Below, one piece after another: positions 25,394 through 37,060 of a DNA stretch of 64,000 bases. Made by a program: the position numbers and the translations under genes. Numbering within the stretch: position 1 is the first letter of the stretch; each line of letters begins with the position of its first letter. The notes beneath the pieces are model-generated. The model was not told the origin of the DNA, searched no databases, and saw nothing but the letters and a program-made list of their open reading frames with translations. Source of the stretch: Austropuccinia psidii. Taxonomy: Eukaryota; Basidiomycota; Pucciniomycetes; Pucciniales; Sphaerophragmiaceae. The DNA is taken from contig JALGQZ010000009.1 in NCBI GenBank assembly GCA_023105745.1, positions 46,219,967 through 46,283,966 of the forward strand, given 5' to 3'.

Positions 25394-25619
25394 TTAGCTG
25401 GTAAGCCTTGACTCTGAACTACTTTCTCACTTTCTCATGGGTTCAAATCACCCATGTGGCAGGCAATGAGGCTTTCCTTGCTAACCTCAATTGGGAAGCC
25501 TCCTGGATCTCCTATTGGAGAGATAAACCACCCATTATGCCTCAGTGTTTTTCTTGACTTGTGCCACCAGGGCCCACCTTCAATATCATAACACTGCAGA
25601 GGCTGGTGATTACAACAGC
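25394..25619. other. Spacer with a 7-bp hairpin and tRNA-like B box
   Basis: A hairpin with stem CATGGGT/ACCCATG and loop TCAAATC sits near 25437-25457 and resembles an RNA polymerase III B box. An A-box-like TAGCTGGTAAG lies about 40 bp upstream. The cloverleaf cannot be completed, so this is at best a tRNA-derived relic. Confidence 0.25.
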
Positions 25620-25962
25620 TGGTATTGGGGTTTTTTTTGCACTAGCCGATGCAAACAACCACCCATCCTTTTACTGCTTGTTTTAGGGGGTCGTTTGCAT
25701 CAGCTTCTGCAAACTACCCCCACCTTTTGCAGCTGGTTTTAGGGGGTTGTTTGCACTAGCTGATGAAAAAAACTCATGTCCTTTTAAAGCTGGCTTTGGG
25801 GGGTTTATAGGACTAGCTAGTGCCAAAGAATCCCTGGCTTTTAAATTTGGTTTTGGGGAGCTGTTGGAAAAAGAGCCCTTCCAATTGTTATTTGGCTTTA
25901 GGGAATTTTTAACAACACCTTTTTTAACCAAACCTACAGTGTTGGAGATGGTGTCATAAGGT
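25620..25962. repeat. 57-bp tandem repeat, about six units
   Basis: The G-rich anchor (ttttaggggg and variants) recurs near 25624, 25681, 25737, 25794, 25851 and 25907, spaced 56-57 bp. Units also share a gcactagctgatgcaaac block. Units become more diverged to the right. The array appears to resume at 26475-26590 (two units) after the duplicated sequence. Confidence 0.85.
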
Positions 25963-26430
25963 GTCACAATTCTGTCTTCCAGACCTCAACAAAGAGGACT
26001 CTTGCAGAAAAGGATATTTAACAAATTGAAAGACTCGTTAATACTGGCAAGTTGTGGATCAAATTCCACCATGTGACAGTACCCCTGGGCTTAGAGCACT
26101 GTGTCCCAAAGCGCATGTAACTGATGGTACTACCTATTTACTCCTTGTGGAGCTACATTAGTCACAACAGGAGCCTAGAAGGAATACCCAAGGGTCAGAA
26201 CCCTTGTATGCCAATAGAGCAGAACAACCACTGATTTCTGGCTTTTTGATTGAGACCTCTCCTTGTCTCCAACAGGAATTGAACCCATGACACTGGTTAC
26301 CACTTTATTGTCACAATGTGGACTGCCAGACCTCAACAAAGGGAGCTCTTGCCAAAAAGGCTATTAAACTTGTTGAAAGACCAGTTGATACCGGAAATTT
26401 GTAGATAACATTCTACCATGTGAAATAAGG
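25963..26430. repeat. Direct duplication of about 110 bp interrupting the 57-bp array
   Basis: 25978-26075 and 26325-26420 share ccagacctcaacaaag, a ctcttgc..aaaagg block, a gaaagac block and a ttc.accatgtga block, in the same orientation and about 345 bp apart. The DNA between them contains, on the minus strand, GGGTTCAATTCC, a good tRNA B-box match. This suggests a tRNA-related short element. Confidence 0.6.
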
Positions 26431-26474
26431 CCTTTCACACTAGTGGGATTAAACTGCCCCCAGCCATTTGAAGC

Positions 26475-26590
26475 TAGTTCTGGGGGGTTGTTTACACTAC
26501 CAAATATGCATGACATCTGAATTTTGGAGCTAGCTTGTGGGGGATGTCTGCACAAGGTGATATAAAAAACCCTACACCTTTTTACCATTG
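26475..26590. repeat. 57-bp repeat, two further units
   Basis: The G-rich anchors near 26481 and 26538 are 57 bp apart and match the units of 25620-25962. Confidence 0.7.
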
Positions 26591-28560
26591 GAAGATATTA
26601 TTTTGATGATCCATCACTTCAAGCAAAGGGGCATAAGCTGAGTGATTCCATGTGTTTGAAAATACATTTGCAATAATTTTAATCATCTTTGGAGGGAGGT
26701 TCATCATAAGCGGAAATGAAAGAAGTTGATGGAGAACCTCAGCTGTCATTTGATATTTTTTGGAATATTAACTATTAAAAAACACTCACATTTTTTCAAT
26801 TTTGTATTGGTTAATGGCTTGAAATTTATCATTAGTAGTAGTGTGTAGTGAGTGGTCCAAAAGAAGTTATAATGAAATATGTACTTTGAAGCAGATATCA
26901 TAATTTATGTGCACACCAATCTATAGAATCTGAGTAACCTGCCACCTGTTCCTGCCTAAAGACATCTCAAAGTTCACATATTCCTCTTGAAAAAAGTGGC
27001 GTTCAATCTTAACCTTACAGGAGGGAATAATACTCATTATTTCCTTTTTTCCCAGTAACTATAATGCAAAATTTTAAGCTCCAGTGGCATAATTAAGATA
27101 TAATCTAAACTTTGACAAAGGATGAAAATAATGTTATAATAATAGCTTTCAATACCCAAAATACTTGTAAAGATAAATTTTTAATGAGAAGTGATGCCCA
27201 AATTTCCCATCTTTGAGCTTAAATTTACATATTTTGGTTGAAATGTTTTGGATCACTATTACATTTCTGATATCATCTAAACAGAATTGAATTTTGAGGT
27301 AGATTATATAAAATTTAAACCAAAAACCAAAAAATACCTTTTATAAAAACAAAATCCACCAAATTATTTTACTGGGGACACAAATGTTTGCATATTGAAA
27401 ATACTAATGATGAAAAAATGTTTTTACCAAAAATATGTTCTGGAGTTTTCAAAACTTCAATAAAATGAAGAAGCTTATCTTTACCTGAAAGATGAAATTA
27501 AAGCATATTTTGTGAGTTATGATTATATCTGCATTTGAAAGGTGTATCTTTTGAAATACTTTTTAAATCCTTGAAGGATTTCCATTGCTTATCTGTCAGA
27601 AAACTATGAATTCTTGTCCACAGAGCTTCTTTAAAAAAGTGTGGGTGGTCTGTTTCATTTAAGAAAGAAGTGTATACCAAGTAAAAAGTATCAAAATTTT
27701 TTAAATTTGAAATATATGGTCATGGCTGAGACTTCTTGATATTAGTTCCCAAAACTGTGTTGTAATTTCTGATATTTTAATATTGAACAATTTTTATTCT
27801 GTGATCTCAAGCAAAAGCTCAAGGCTCATATTGATACATGATGGACTTTTCTCTGCAACAAATGGTTCTCTTAAACAATAGGTATTGATGCTTAATTGAT
27901 CAAATTACCACCTTTTTGTTTATTAATTGGGAGATATCCTTCCCATATCACATAATTCTAGGAGAATGACTGAGTAATTGATAGCTTAATTTGGAAGACC
28001 ATTGAGTAATAAAATAGCTCATTCAAATTAATATGAACATTCAAAGGTTAATTGAAAATTTCTTTGTTTTATAAACACAAATTATACATTATTTATTGAT
28101 CTCTCATTCATTTTAAAGGGTGGGACATTCTGAATAATATATTCTTCTTTGAAAATATGATTGTTAAATTATGGAAAAGCTTCTTTTGATCATATATTGA
28201 GCTATTCCAGCTATCAAAGATATTTTTAATACTGAAGTTCATGTAGGCAATATTTGAGCTTTTCAGAGGTCATCTTATAATTATATCTGGTTCATATTCA
28301 TTCCACATTAATAGCTATTTTCAAGTCACAGAAAGGACACATTATATAGCTTTCTAAATAGTCACAGCAAAATATCCCTGGTGTAATAACTGAAAACAAC
28401 TTACAGAATGCTGTAGATTTAGATGGAGAAATAATCTTTCTTGCTCCTTTTTGTTTACTTTCTCAGGTTGGCCATTTAAATACTATACCATGGCTCGCAT
28501 AACCCAACAAACTGATTGTGTTGCTCTTTCACATGATCATTCTTAATTACATCACTTCAT
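26591..28560. other. AT-rich DNA, no gene recognised
   Basis: There is no open frame above about 60 codons with any motif. The right part, from roughly 28400, may belong to the 3' LTR of the Copia element that ends at 28613, but no LTR terminus could be set. Confidence 0.5.
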
Positions 28561-28612
28561 ATGATATCACCCTTGATTATGTCACTTCTGAAAAAAGTGC
28601 ATGTTAACTTAT

Positions 28613-29280
28613 ACTTATTTCACTCCCCCTTAACATGCACTGTCTCAAACATATTCAGAAAATTCTTTGACTCATTCAACTTAATTGTACCAAGTGGTTT
28701 AGTTAGTATATTGGAAATAATTGCAGTCATGGGTACATGGGCAAATTTTAAGAGCCATTTCTTTATCATATCTCTAACTTATTGATATCTTATTTCAATG
28801 TTTTTTCAATTTGGATTCAGTTGTTCTTCTTCTGCAATGAATACAACACTGCTATTTTCATTTAGTATGGTTGGAATGCCAGTTCTTAGACCAATTTATT
28901 TCAGCAACATTGATAGCCATCTGAGTTGTTTTCTGCACTTGTTGATTGCCACAAATTCTGTTTTGGTGTTTTATTGTACAAAAATGGGGTTCTTCTTAGA
29001 TGACCACGGAATTGGGTTACCATAAAGTGTGGCTACAAGCCTGCTTGTTGATTTCTTGGTTACTACTGAGTTATCATAATTGGCATCTTCCCATCCAACC
29101 AAGTTGGCTATGCTTAAGTTGTTTTTTGTAAATTTAATACCAGTACTCATTTTCCAACACAAGTAGCAAATCAAGTGCTTATATATCTACTACTGAGTAA
29201 AGGTAGGTCCATCGACATGTTGTGATAGCAAATTCACTATAAAAGCAAGATCAGGGCATGTATGTAGAGCTAGGTATGTG
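28613..29280 (-). pseudogene. Copia pol C-terminal part: RNase H (broken)
   Basis: Minus-strand reading from 29280 gives the Copia connection segment (YLALHTCPDLAFIVNLLSQ). It continues with the RNase H block (GWEDANYDNS, KKSTSRLVA, IPWSSKKN), then a TEFVAINKC block and an ILTKPL block close to the C terminus. Stops are present, for example two consecutive TAGs near 29190 and a TAA near 28971, so it is inactive. A purine-rich stretch (AAGGGGGAG, plus-strand complement near 28629-28637) after the frame is the likely polypurine tract. The upstream half of this gene lies at 38483-39390, beyond the inserted Gyp-B element. Confidence 0.88.
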
Positions 29281-30701
29281 TGTCAAGTTGAGTCTTTAAA
29301 AAGGTGATAATAGATGTATTTACAGCCTAAACTATGACTGTGACATGTTAAAGCTGGTTATAAAAACTTAATTGATGATAATAAAGGTCAATAATAAGAT
29401 ATTTGGGCTTTACTATTGAGAAATAGTGGTGGTGAGCGCTGTTGAAAGCCCTGGTTGCAGCTTTACCTGTTGGGTTACAATAATTAAAATTAAAATTATA
29501 CCTGATTATTTTCCAAGAGTATAGCCTTTTTTACAGTTTTACTACATAGGAATTCAAGAGAAGGATGAGGAAACCTTTTCTGGTGGAGAAAAGGCCCTTT
29601 TTTATCCTAAAATTGGGTGAAAAAGACTTCTAGACCTTTCGACATAGTGGAAGTGAAGATTTTTCACTTCCAAGGACTGGCTTGTAATTTTGAAAAGGCC
29701 TGTATAGCCTGTATTGGGCTCAGATGCTGTTTTGAAGCCACATATGGGAAGTTTTCACCAATACAGGGTGAAAGGTTTCATCTGGGGATCACATAGCCCT
29801 CTTATGACATGTATGACGCGTAGAGTGCTATACAGAACCTGTACAGGGCCCCAGTATTGATCAAACTATGAGGTATTGAAGTATAAACAGGCTTCTTTGT
29901 CTGTTTGACATCTCATAATAATAATTATGGGAGAATATCCCACAGTAACACTGTATTGGTTTAATTGTGGGATTTTGACCTTAAAGCTGCAATACCTTTG
30001 TCAGTTTTTGAGATATCAAGCTCAAGGTCATTTCACTGTGTATCCCTAGATGTGCTATAAGCAATGGTATCTCATTTGGTATTGCTATCATTAAATATGG
30101 CAAAGTTATGCCATGTACAAGATTTTTTGTAAATATGTATGATTTGCTTAAAATTTCTATGGAGCTTGTTTGCCCCATAACTGTTGTTCTATATAGGATA
30201 TGTAGAAATTGATAGCACCATCAAATAGCCCTGATTGTGCGCTTTCCAGAAAGACCCCACTTTAGGTATTTCACAATAAAACTGTAGAAGTTAGATGAGA
30301 GGTGAATAGTTTATTCCCCCATATTTGACCTTATTTTGGTCATAACTTCAGTAATTCTGATGCTAGCTCAATTTGGTTAGTACCATTGAGTAGCCCTTAC
30401 TAAGAGCTTTATTTTGAATACCAATCTGATGTGCTTAAGCCTTTTCCTCTGGATTTTGGATGAGAGGTGAAACATAAGGTTTATGCACAGCAACAACTTT
30501 GAGCAGGAATAAATTTGTTATTCCTTGTTCTGTGATGGTGAAAATTGTACATTTTGAACAAGGTGAGTTTCCTCTCTCTTTTGATACTTTGTTTTAGGTG
30601 TTTTGGCTCAGATCCATGTTTTGGTGGTATCTTGGCCCTACCATTGGTTTATGGTATTGGGCTGTCATGCTTGTTCTCTGGTTTTGAGTCACAGGCTGAC
30701 A
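29281..30701 (-). repeat. Gyp-B 3' LTR (1421 bp)
   Basis: On the plus strand it runs from TGTCAAGTTGAGTC to ACAGGCTGACA. It contains the conserved GGTGGTGAGCGCTG block and the CCTGTATAGCCTGTATTGGG region. Confidence 0.95.
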
Positions 30702-30713
30702 TACCCTCCCTCT
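30702..30713 (-). other. Polypurine tract of Gyp-B
   Basis: The minus strand reads AGAGGGAGGGTA immediately before the TGTCAG start of the 3' LTR. Confidence 0.75.
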
Positions 30714-30725
30714 AAAAAAGGCTTA

Positions 30726-31829
30726 TCATTTATGAGACTTTTCAGTCCTCCTGGAGGCCCTGAATCTCCTTAGATGAAGGTTCCCATCTGGTATGGCATC
30801 TTCTGCCAACCATTTTTCTGTATCTTCTGTCTGGTTCTTAAATCTGACCAAGTACTGTTTCTGGTCTTTACCATTAAGCCTTATCTTCCTTCCCTTTATT
30901 ATTTTATTCACAGGGCCAGGGGAGTCTTCCACCTCCACTATTTCTGGTGGAGTGGGATTTTTCTTTCTGGAGGGGAACGTTTCCTCCTCTTTCTGGAAGT
31001 ATGGTTTGACCAAACTCACTGGGAATACTGGGTGTTTCCTAAGAAATTCCTCTGTGAGTTTAACTTCCACTGAATTTTTTCCTATCAGCTTAGTGATAGT
31101 GAAGGGCCCTACAAATGGGTCTCTCATTTTCTTAGGTCCCTTAAGATTGTTGAAGTTGAGTGTGGAAACTAATACCTGGTCCCCTTCTTTGAAGTCAGGT
31201 TCCATGTGAGATTTGTCCCACCTCTGTTTATTGTAATCTTTTGCCTCAGCTATGAATCTACCATCTGTATCACAAGCCCTCCTTCGCATGTCATGAAAGT
31301 CTTTAGCTGTTGGGTTGATAGTCAGAAGATTTTTCTTCAGGTGATCCACTGGCAATGGGGGGTTCCACCCTTTTTCTACCAGTGAGGGTGATTTTCCTGT
31401 GGTGGAGTGCTGGATTGTGTTGTAAGCCAGTTGTACTTCTGGTACAAGGGTAACCCAATCATGGTCCTTGTATTCCATGCCATGTGCAAAGAATCTTCTG
31501 ATTATGTCCTGCATTTTTTGGATCACCCTTTCCAATAAACCATCTGTCTGTGGGTGGTAATCTGTGGAGAATGCAAGTTTAGTACCAAGCATTTCATACA
31601 AGCTGGTCTGAAATTCTGATGTGAATTTTGGGTCCCTATCACTAATGATAGTTTTAGGGACTCCACATGTGGATACTATGTTATTGCAAAATAACAAGGC
31701 AGCATTAATTGCTTTATCATCCTTGTGACATGGTACGCACCTCACACTCTTGCGGAAGCTATAAACCATGATCAGGCAAGCAAAAAAGTGTTCTTGGCCT
31801 CCTGGGACAACTCCTGTAACCCAGTACAT
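30726..31829 (-). pseudogene. Gyp-B integrase core and chromodomain-like tail
   Basis: This is an open stretch of 367 codons. The integrase core keeps the second Asp (SDRDPKFTS) and the Glu (LLERVIQ). The first catalytic Asp is lost: the segment reads MYWVTG where Gyp-A has MDWVTG. A GPFTI / FPVSLVKPY module and a basic tail with [17 protein letters not shown] follow; the last resembles a chromodomain core. The frame ends 24 bp before the 3' LTR. It is joined to the HHCC part upstream through a stop near 31867, so the copy is inactive despite its length. Confidence 0.9.
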
Positions 31830-31868
31830 GTTGATGGTTTCCCATGGGTTTTTGGGTTCTTCTATGTG

Positions 31869-32200
31869 TCAAAGTAGCCCATACTTTTTCCCATGTTTTC
31901 TGTTTGCCTTCTGGCATCTTTCACAAGTGTTGATATATTCACTCAACTCTTGTTCCCATCTTGGGCACCAAGCTGTTTTTGCTACCATTTCCTTGATCCT
32001 GTCTTCACTCATGTGTCCCATATAGGGGAAGTCATGACATTTTTGCAGGATCAGGGATATATGGTCCCTGTCTGCTACTGTGAGTGCACTTGTATGCTTC
32101 TCTCTATGGTAGAGCAGGCCATCTATAAAGAAAAACCTGTTGTCCTTATAGTCCCTCAACCAGGGTTCCCCTAACTGGGATTCCAGTTCTGGTCTCCTGT
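31869..32200 (-). pseudogene. Gyp-B integrase zinc-binding domain
   Basis: The minus-strand frame shows the HHCC module: CHDFPYMGH, followed by CERCQKANRKHGKK. The upstream linker is WLRDYKDN-like and leads back to the RNase H region. Confidence 0.8.
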
Positions 32201-32880
32201 ATTTCTGTTGAAGGAGTTACAACAATATGCTACACTGTTTGTGTTTAGCATATATCTTCATCAATTAATTGAAGAACTAATTTTGAAGCTCTGAGGAGCT
32301 TATTCCCAAAATGGGAGTTTCTGTTCCTTCTGATCCAGTTTCTCCACTGACTGTGGTATCATTTCCTGGTGCCCATTCAGAAAATCTGAAGTTTTCCCTC
32401 CTATCTATTTCCATGAAGTGGATAGGGATTTGGCTTCTGCTTCAGGTTCATAAGCTGGATTGCTTTTGACATTGTCCAGTGGCCATCTGCAATGGTTTGG
32501 CTTTTGCCTTCTTTTTATAAAATGGGCATATTGCCTCTATACTCTTGGATGTATATTTGCCACCTAAGCATTTGTATATTGGTAGTCTTCATGTCAAGTA
32601 AAGACATAAAGGCTGTGCAGTCTGTGTAGACTTCAAAGACTGCACTGTCCAAATAATAATGGAGTTCCTCCAGGGCACAGACTATGGGTAGTCATTAATT
32701 CTGGGTGGCCCCATACTTGGCTTCTGAATATTTCAGCTGCCAAGAGATGTAGCATATCACTCCCTCTCTTGGTTCATCACCTACTATTTGTCTCTGGTGA
32801 AGGGCTACCCCTACGCCTTGGCTACATGCTGCATCTATGTATAACTTGACTGGTAGTTCAAATTCAGGTAATATGAGCAC
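32201..32880 (-). pseudogene. Gyp-B RNase H and linker (heavily broken)
   Basis: 32695-32880 encodes the start of RNase H (LYIDAACSQG with the catalytic Asp, then VICYISWQLK). It ends in a stop just before the [16 protein letters not shown] block, which is readable in frame beyond it. The remaining linker down to 32201 has several stops and frame changes. Confidence 0.75.
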
Positions 32881-33858
32881 AGGTGCATTTGAGAGCTCAT
32901 GTTTGATCCTCTAATATGCATCCCTCCTTTCCTTGGTAATTTCAAAAACTACATATTTTGAACATAGCTTGTATAGACTACTAGTTATGTGGGAAAACTT
33001 TCTGATGTGATTTCTGTAGTAGCTAGGAAACCCAAGGAAAGATTTCATCTCTTTGATTTTATTTGGTACTGGATTTAGCAGTACTGCTGCTACTTTGATC
33101 TGGTCTATGGCCAGACTAATACCTGAGACTTTGTGTCCCAGTGCCAGTAATTCCTAATGGCAAAAATTGCAATTTTTGAGTGAAATTTTCAGATTGATGG
33201 GTGTGCTCTTACTTATTACTCTGTATATGTACTGCACATGGTCTCCCCATGTCTCTGAGTATATAATTATGTCATCAATATATACTACCATCCAGCCTTC
33301 TAATATTTCTTCTTGAAATATTGTGTCCATCATCCTTTGGAAGTGGGCTGGTCCATTTTTGATGCCAAATGGTATCCTGGTGTGCTCATATATTCCCATA
33401 TGGCATATGATTCTGAGTGGTTTCATGGAGTTTGTTTTAACTCCATTCTGGTGGAAACATTTCATACAATCCATTTTGGTTATGTATTTGGCTTTTGCCA
33501 GTTTATCTAGGGAATGGGGTATCCTTGGTATAGAGTACCTATCAGCTTTTGTGTAGCTATTCAGAGCTCTGAAATCTCCACACAACCTAGATTGGCCATC
33601 ATGCCAGGTGATAAGGACAGGAGTGGTGATTTCCACTATTTCATTGTGTCCTATCTTCCTGATGGCATCCACTTCTAGGAGTTCATTGATGTGTTTCTCA
33701 ATTTCCTTCCTAGTTTCCAGACTTTCTGGGTATGAAGGTCTTCTTAGCATGGGTGGATAGGGTCTTTCCACATCCAGATATAATTCTATATAATGGCCTC
33801 TGATTTTTCCTAATGGTTCTTCACCAATGGCAAATGGTGGTCTATTTTTCCTCAGCAT
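32881..33858 (-). pseudogene. Gyp-B reverse transcriptase
   Basis: An ATG at 33858 opens 234 codons covering fingers and palm: the RPYPPMLRRPSYP segment, CGDFRALNSYTKADRY, IPFGIKNGPAHFQRMM and the catalytic box VVYIDDIIIY. A stop at 33154-33156 cuts the thumb, which continues in frame ([17 protein letters not shown]) to 32881. The order and motifs match Ty3/Gypsy pol. The copy is dead because of the stop and downstream damage. Confidence 0.9.
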
Positions 33859-34041
33859 CTTCAGTAAACCAAGTATCTGTTTACTGGTGAGGGTAGTGCT
33901 GAATTGGCCCTCCCTGAACGCATTCAGTAATTCTTCTAGAAGGTCATGGGAAGATATATGGTATATGTCAAGTGAAAATTTCTTTTCCTTGTTTGTACCA
34001 GTAGTAATATGCCTATTTTTACTGTTGTAAATATCAATTCC

Positions 34042-34509
34042 TTACATCCTCTGGTAGTCTGTTCCCAGTAAGAACCCCTGGATGTGGGCATCATCAAGCA
34101 CTAAAACCTCTGGGTTGAGTCTGATATTACCCTTCCTGTGGGGTATAATTATCTCTTTGATAACTGTCCCAATGGAAGTAATCTTCCCTGAAGCTCTTTT
34201 GAAGCTCTTTGCCTTTGTTGGCAAGTGCTTTTTTTCCCAATTTTGGAAGTGGTTGTCCAGATAGCTTCTGGCCACTATGGAGCAGTGTGCACCACTGTCA
34301 ATGATCAAGGGGTGTTGAGCATTGTCAATGCAAAAAGTAACTTTTCTGGCTGTCCCATGTATGTATGCCATTGCTTTGGTTGGCATGACCAGGAATGTCT
34401 GTACATCCTGTGTATGTTTGCACAAGCTTTTATTGGCAGTGTCTTGTGGCATGCCTCCTTCCAACTGTATTTCCTGGATTTCTAGTGGTGCTTCCTCTTG
34501 GTATTTCAC
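34042..34509 (-). pseudogene. Gyp-B aspartic protease
   Basis: About 155 codons encode a retropepsin-like domain with the catalytic triad motif IIDSGAHCSIV. A flap-like region and GFLLGTDYQRM follow near the end. Retropepsins act as dimers to process Gag-Pol. A stop separates it from the reverse transcriptase frame, in contrast to the continuous protease-RT frame of Gyp-A. Confidence 0.85.
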
Positions 34510-35386
34510 TAAAAATTCCTCTCTTGGGTCTTGCCCCTCATCAGATTGTTCTTTGATGGCATCTCACACAGAGTCTGATTTGGAATCCTCTGTGGGGAAT
34601 TCCTCCTCTGGGACTTTCTCAATAGCATAGACTTTTTCTTTGCCTTTGGACAGTTGTTGGCATATTGGTCTGTTGAACCACAAGTGTGACAAGAATTTTT
34701 TTTCTTAGTCACTTCTGCCACTCTTTCTTTGGGTTTTTCTTTGAACTCCACCCTGAAAGGTTTTTTATGCTTGAAAACACTGCTTTTATATGAGGAATGT
34801 TTCCCTATATTTGTTCTTTTCCTTATGTATTTTAAGGTATTTTCTATGTTATCGAGAGTGAAATTTTGGTTTCATCTGCATTTTACTGCATGCTCCAGGT
34901 CTCCTGGCATTTGTGTCAGGAGTTTGTGATTCCTCATCTAAATATTCATTTGAGGATCAATGGCTTTAAGTCTTTTAGACTGTCTGAGACACCACTCATA
35001 TGGATCTTTGTCCACAGAAGATTTGTCATTTTCAAATGACATGGTCTTCTGCAATATCCAAGTATCATTGCTGTAATTTCTGATGATTTGACTCTTCCAC
35101 CATGGCCAGCTTTTTCTGCCATAGATTTCTTTCATCTCTGTGTACCAAATACTAGCATGTCCTTTGAATGCTGTATTGAGTCTAGCAGTAATCCAGTAGT
35201 CTGGTATACTTTTACATCAATTGAAATTCCATCAATATAATCATTGAGTTTAATATGATCATATTCTCCTGTTCCAGAGAATTTGGGACAGCTTGAGGCC
35301 TCAGGAAGCTGTAAAAACATCATGTTCAATCTGAGTGGGGGTAATATTTCTATAAATGGGGCTACTGATTCTAGAAGTATGTACAA
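34509..35386 (-). pseudogene. Gyp-B gag, capsid-like and zinc-knuckle parts (broken)
   Basis: 35132-35386 has the capsid-like start (KFSGTGEYDH) and 34938-35135 the WWKSQI...NDTW block seen in Gyp-A at 57930. 34509-34751 holds the zinc knuckle CHTCGSTDQYANNC, where the canonical His is Gln. Stops and frame changes separate the three pieces. Gag forms the particle shell and binds the RNA; this copy could not. Confidence 0.85.
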
Positions 35387-36440
35387 CTATTTCTGGTTCT
35401 TGTGTACTTCTTTCACCAAGTCCAACAGGTTCTGGATCATTGGGTCTGACTCTCTCTGCCTTTTGTTGAAAAAGGTTATGTTTTTGCCCTTGTATCCTTG
35501 TATTCTCCTGGAAACTACCTGGGATTGTGAAGAATGGTGACTCTTGGCCACTGATCTGCTGGTTCTAGAATGGTGTGAAGCCACTGGAGAGCTGGTTTGG
35601 CCTAACCCTTGTGAGCCTGAAGGAATCTGAGAATGCCCTGTCTGGGTCAGCTGTTCTTCTATAGCTTGGATAGTGGCATGATTTTCCCTTATCCTGTTTT
35701 CCCTCACCTTCAGGAGTCTAAACTGCCTGGTGGGGCTCCAACCTTTGGTGATTAACACAAGGTCTTTGAGAAATATCTTATGGAAACTTGCTCCCAGTTC
35801 TGCCCAGTGGGATGCTAGGTTGAACCTCTTGTTGTCCATGCTCCATTGACAAAGGTCTTTGAGGAGTTGGTGGAGCTGAAGAATTTGATACATATCCTTC
35901 CAGTCCTCTGGTCTGAGGTTTCTGTTGAATTTGAATGTGAATGAAAGAGTGGGTATGATTTCCCTCAATGTCCTGCCATCCACCACTGTTTCTAAGGTGT
36001 CCTCCTCCAGGTCTTCTGGTTCTGGACAAGCCTTCTCTGTCCTCTGGCTGGTTCCTTTGGAAGCCAAGGTTTCTGAGGTGTACAGGTGACATATCAGTGC
36101 TTGCAAGAAGTCAACAACTTAATTTTCTAAGGCTATTTACCTTTGACTGTGCCTTGTACAAATTTGCTGTCTACTGCTTTTGGAAAATTGCCTTTAGAGG
36201 TTAAAACTGGGTTAATTATTGTAATCTTCCCTGTACAGTTTGTCAAGGTTGGTTTACCTTGTATTGATGCAGAGTTTTTTGGTTTTCTATTCCTCTGAGT
36301 GGAAATTGGTGTCCACGTTTTAGCTGTGATAAGGCCCTCACTGTGCCTCTTTCCTTTTCCCTTGCTGCCCTCTGGTTCTGAAGTTTTAACTGGTGTGTTG
36401 GCCTGTGACTGGGTCTCAAGTGGGATGAAATTGTCTTTCA
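35387..36440 (-). CDS. Gyp-B ORF1 with candidate splice-made start
   Basis: Candidate exons on the minus strand are 36440-36141 and 36099-35387. The first has no ATG of its own. It begins with TG straight after an acceptor (GATTCAG), and the upstream donor (GTGAGT, 37006-37001) is preceded by A at 37007, so splicing would give ATG. The second intron (36140-36100, GTAAAT...GCAAG, 41 nt) is short. The spliced frame is 338 codons including the stop and stays open through the last exon. The product has a basic Lys/Ser-rich N part. It then has a conserved block with W...S...L...GW.P, alignable by eye to Gyp-A ORF1, and a Ser/His/Gln-rich tail. A second frame with ATG at 36092 is open across 105 codons of the same DNA. 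Function unknown; a Gag N-terminal or accessory protein is the simplest guess. Confidence 0.5.
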
Positions 36441-37006
36441 CTGAATCAAACAGGAGAAAGAGGGCTTAATGTCAGTTAAGACTTCTTAAAAGGCTGTTTG
36501 AATGTTTAAAAATGGCCTCTGGGCAATATATTTCTATAGTATGCCCTTGTATTATGAAAGTGAAATTGAAATTGATAATTACACATCAGAAATACATCTT
36601 ATGGATATCTCATACACTGTTTGTATACCAGTATCTCACAGATCAACTTGTAGTTAGCAAGTATAATCCAAAAAGTGGTTCTGTAAAGGGAAATTAAAAT
36701 TATCAATATACCCAACCACACCTCTAATACTGTTGGTTTTTCAGTAATAGGTGTCCTGTTTGATTAAAAAATGGACAGTATTGATGGCTTAAAGTGTTTC
36801 AATATGTAAAAAACACCAAAATTATGGGTTTTTGTGATGATTAAACCATGAAACAAGGCAATTAATAACAAAAAAACACAGCATTATATAACATATACCA
36901 CTCAAAAAATAAACATATGATATATGATATAATTTATTTTTTAATACAATTATGCCTAAAAAAGAAACAAAATGACAGAAATACAAAAAAAGTAAGAAAA
37001 ACTCAC
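36441..37006 (-). other. Candidate leader intron of Gyp-B
   Basis: On the minus strand it opens with GTGAGTTTTTC after CATAAAA and closes with TTTGATTCAG before TGAAAGAC. Removal joins A to TG and creates the ORF1 start codon. It is 566 nt long, AT-rich, with no reading frame. Confidence 0.45.
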
Positions 37007-37039
37007 TTTTATGCGTAAAAAGGTCCAAAAAATCCAAAA

Positions 37040-37057
37040 AACACAGCCAGGCCCCCA
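37040..37057 (-). other. Primer-binding site of Gyp-B
   Basis: TGGGGGCCTGGCTGTG lies three bases inside the 5' LTR end and begins TGG, as required to pair with a tRNA CCA tail. Thirteen of the first 16 bases match the Gyp-A site at 56024, so both use the same or a similar primer. Confidence 0.7.
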
Positions 37058-37060
37058 AAA

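Noticed and set aside
25386..25460. Possible tRNA gene
   Set aside because: A-box- and B-box-like words are present but the acceptor, D and anticodon stems do not form; at most a relic.
30774..32174. Plus-strand open frames under Gyp-B integrase
   Set aside because: The integrase motifs are on the minus strand; the plus frames have no domain.
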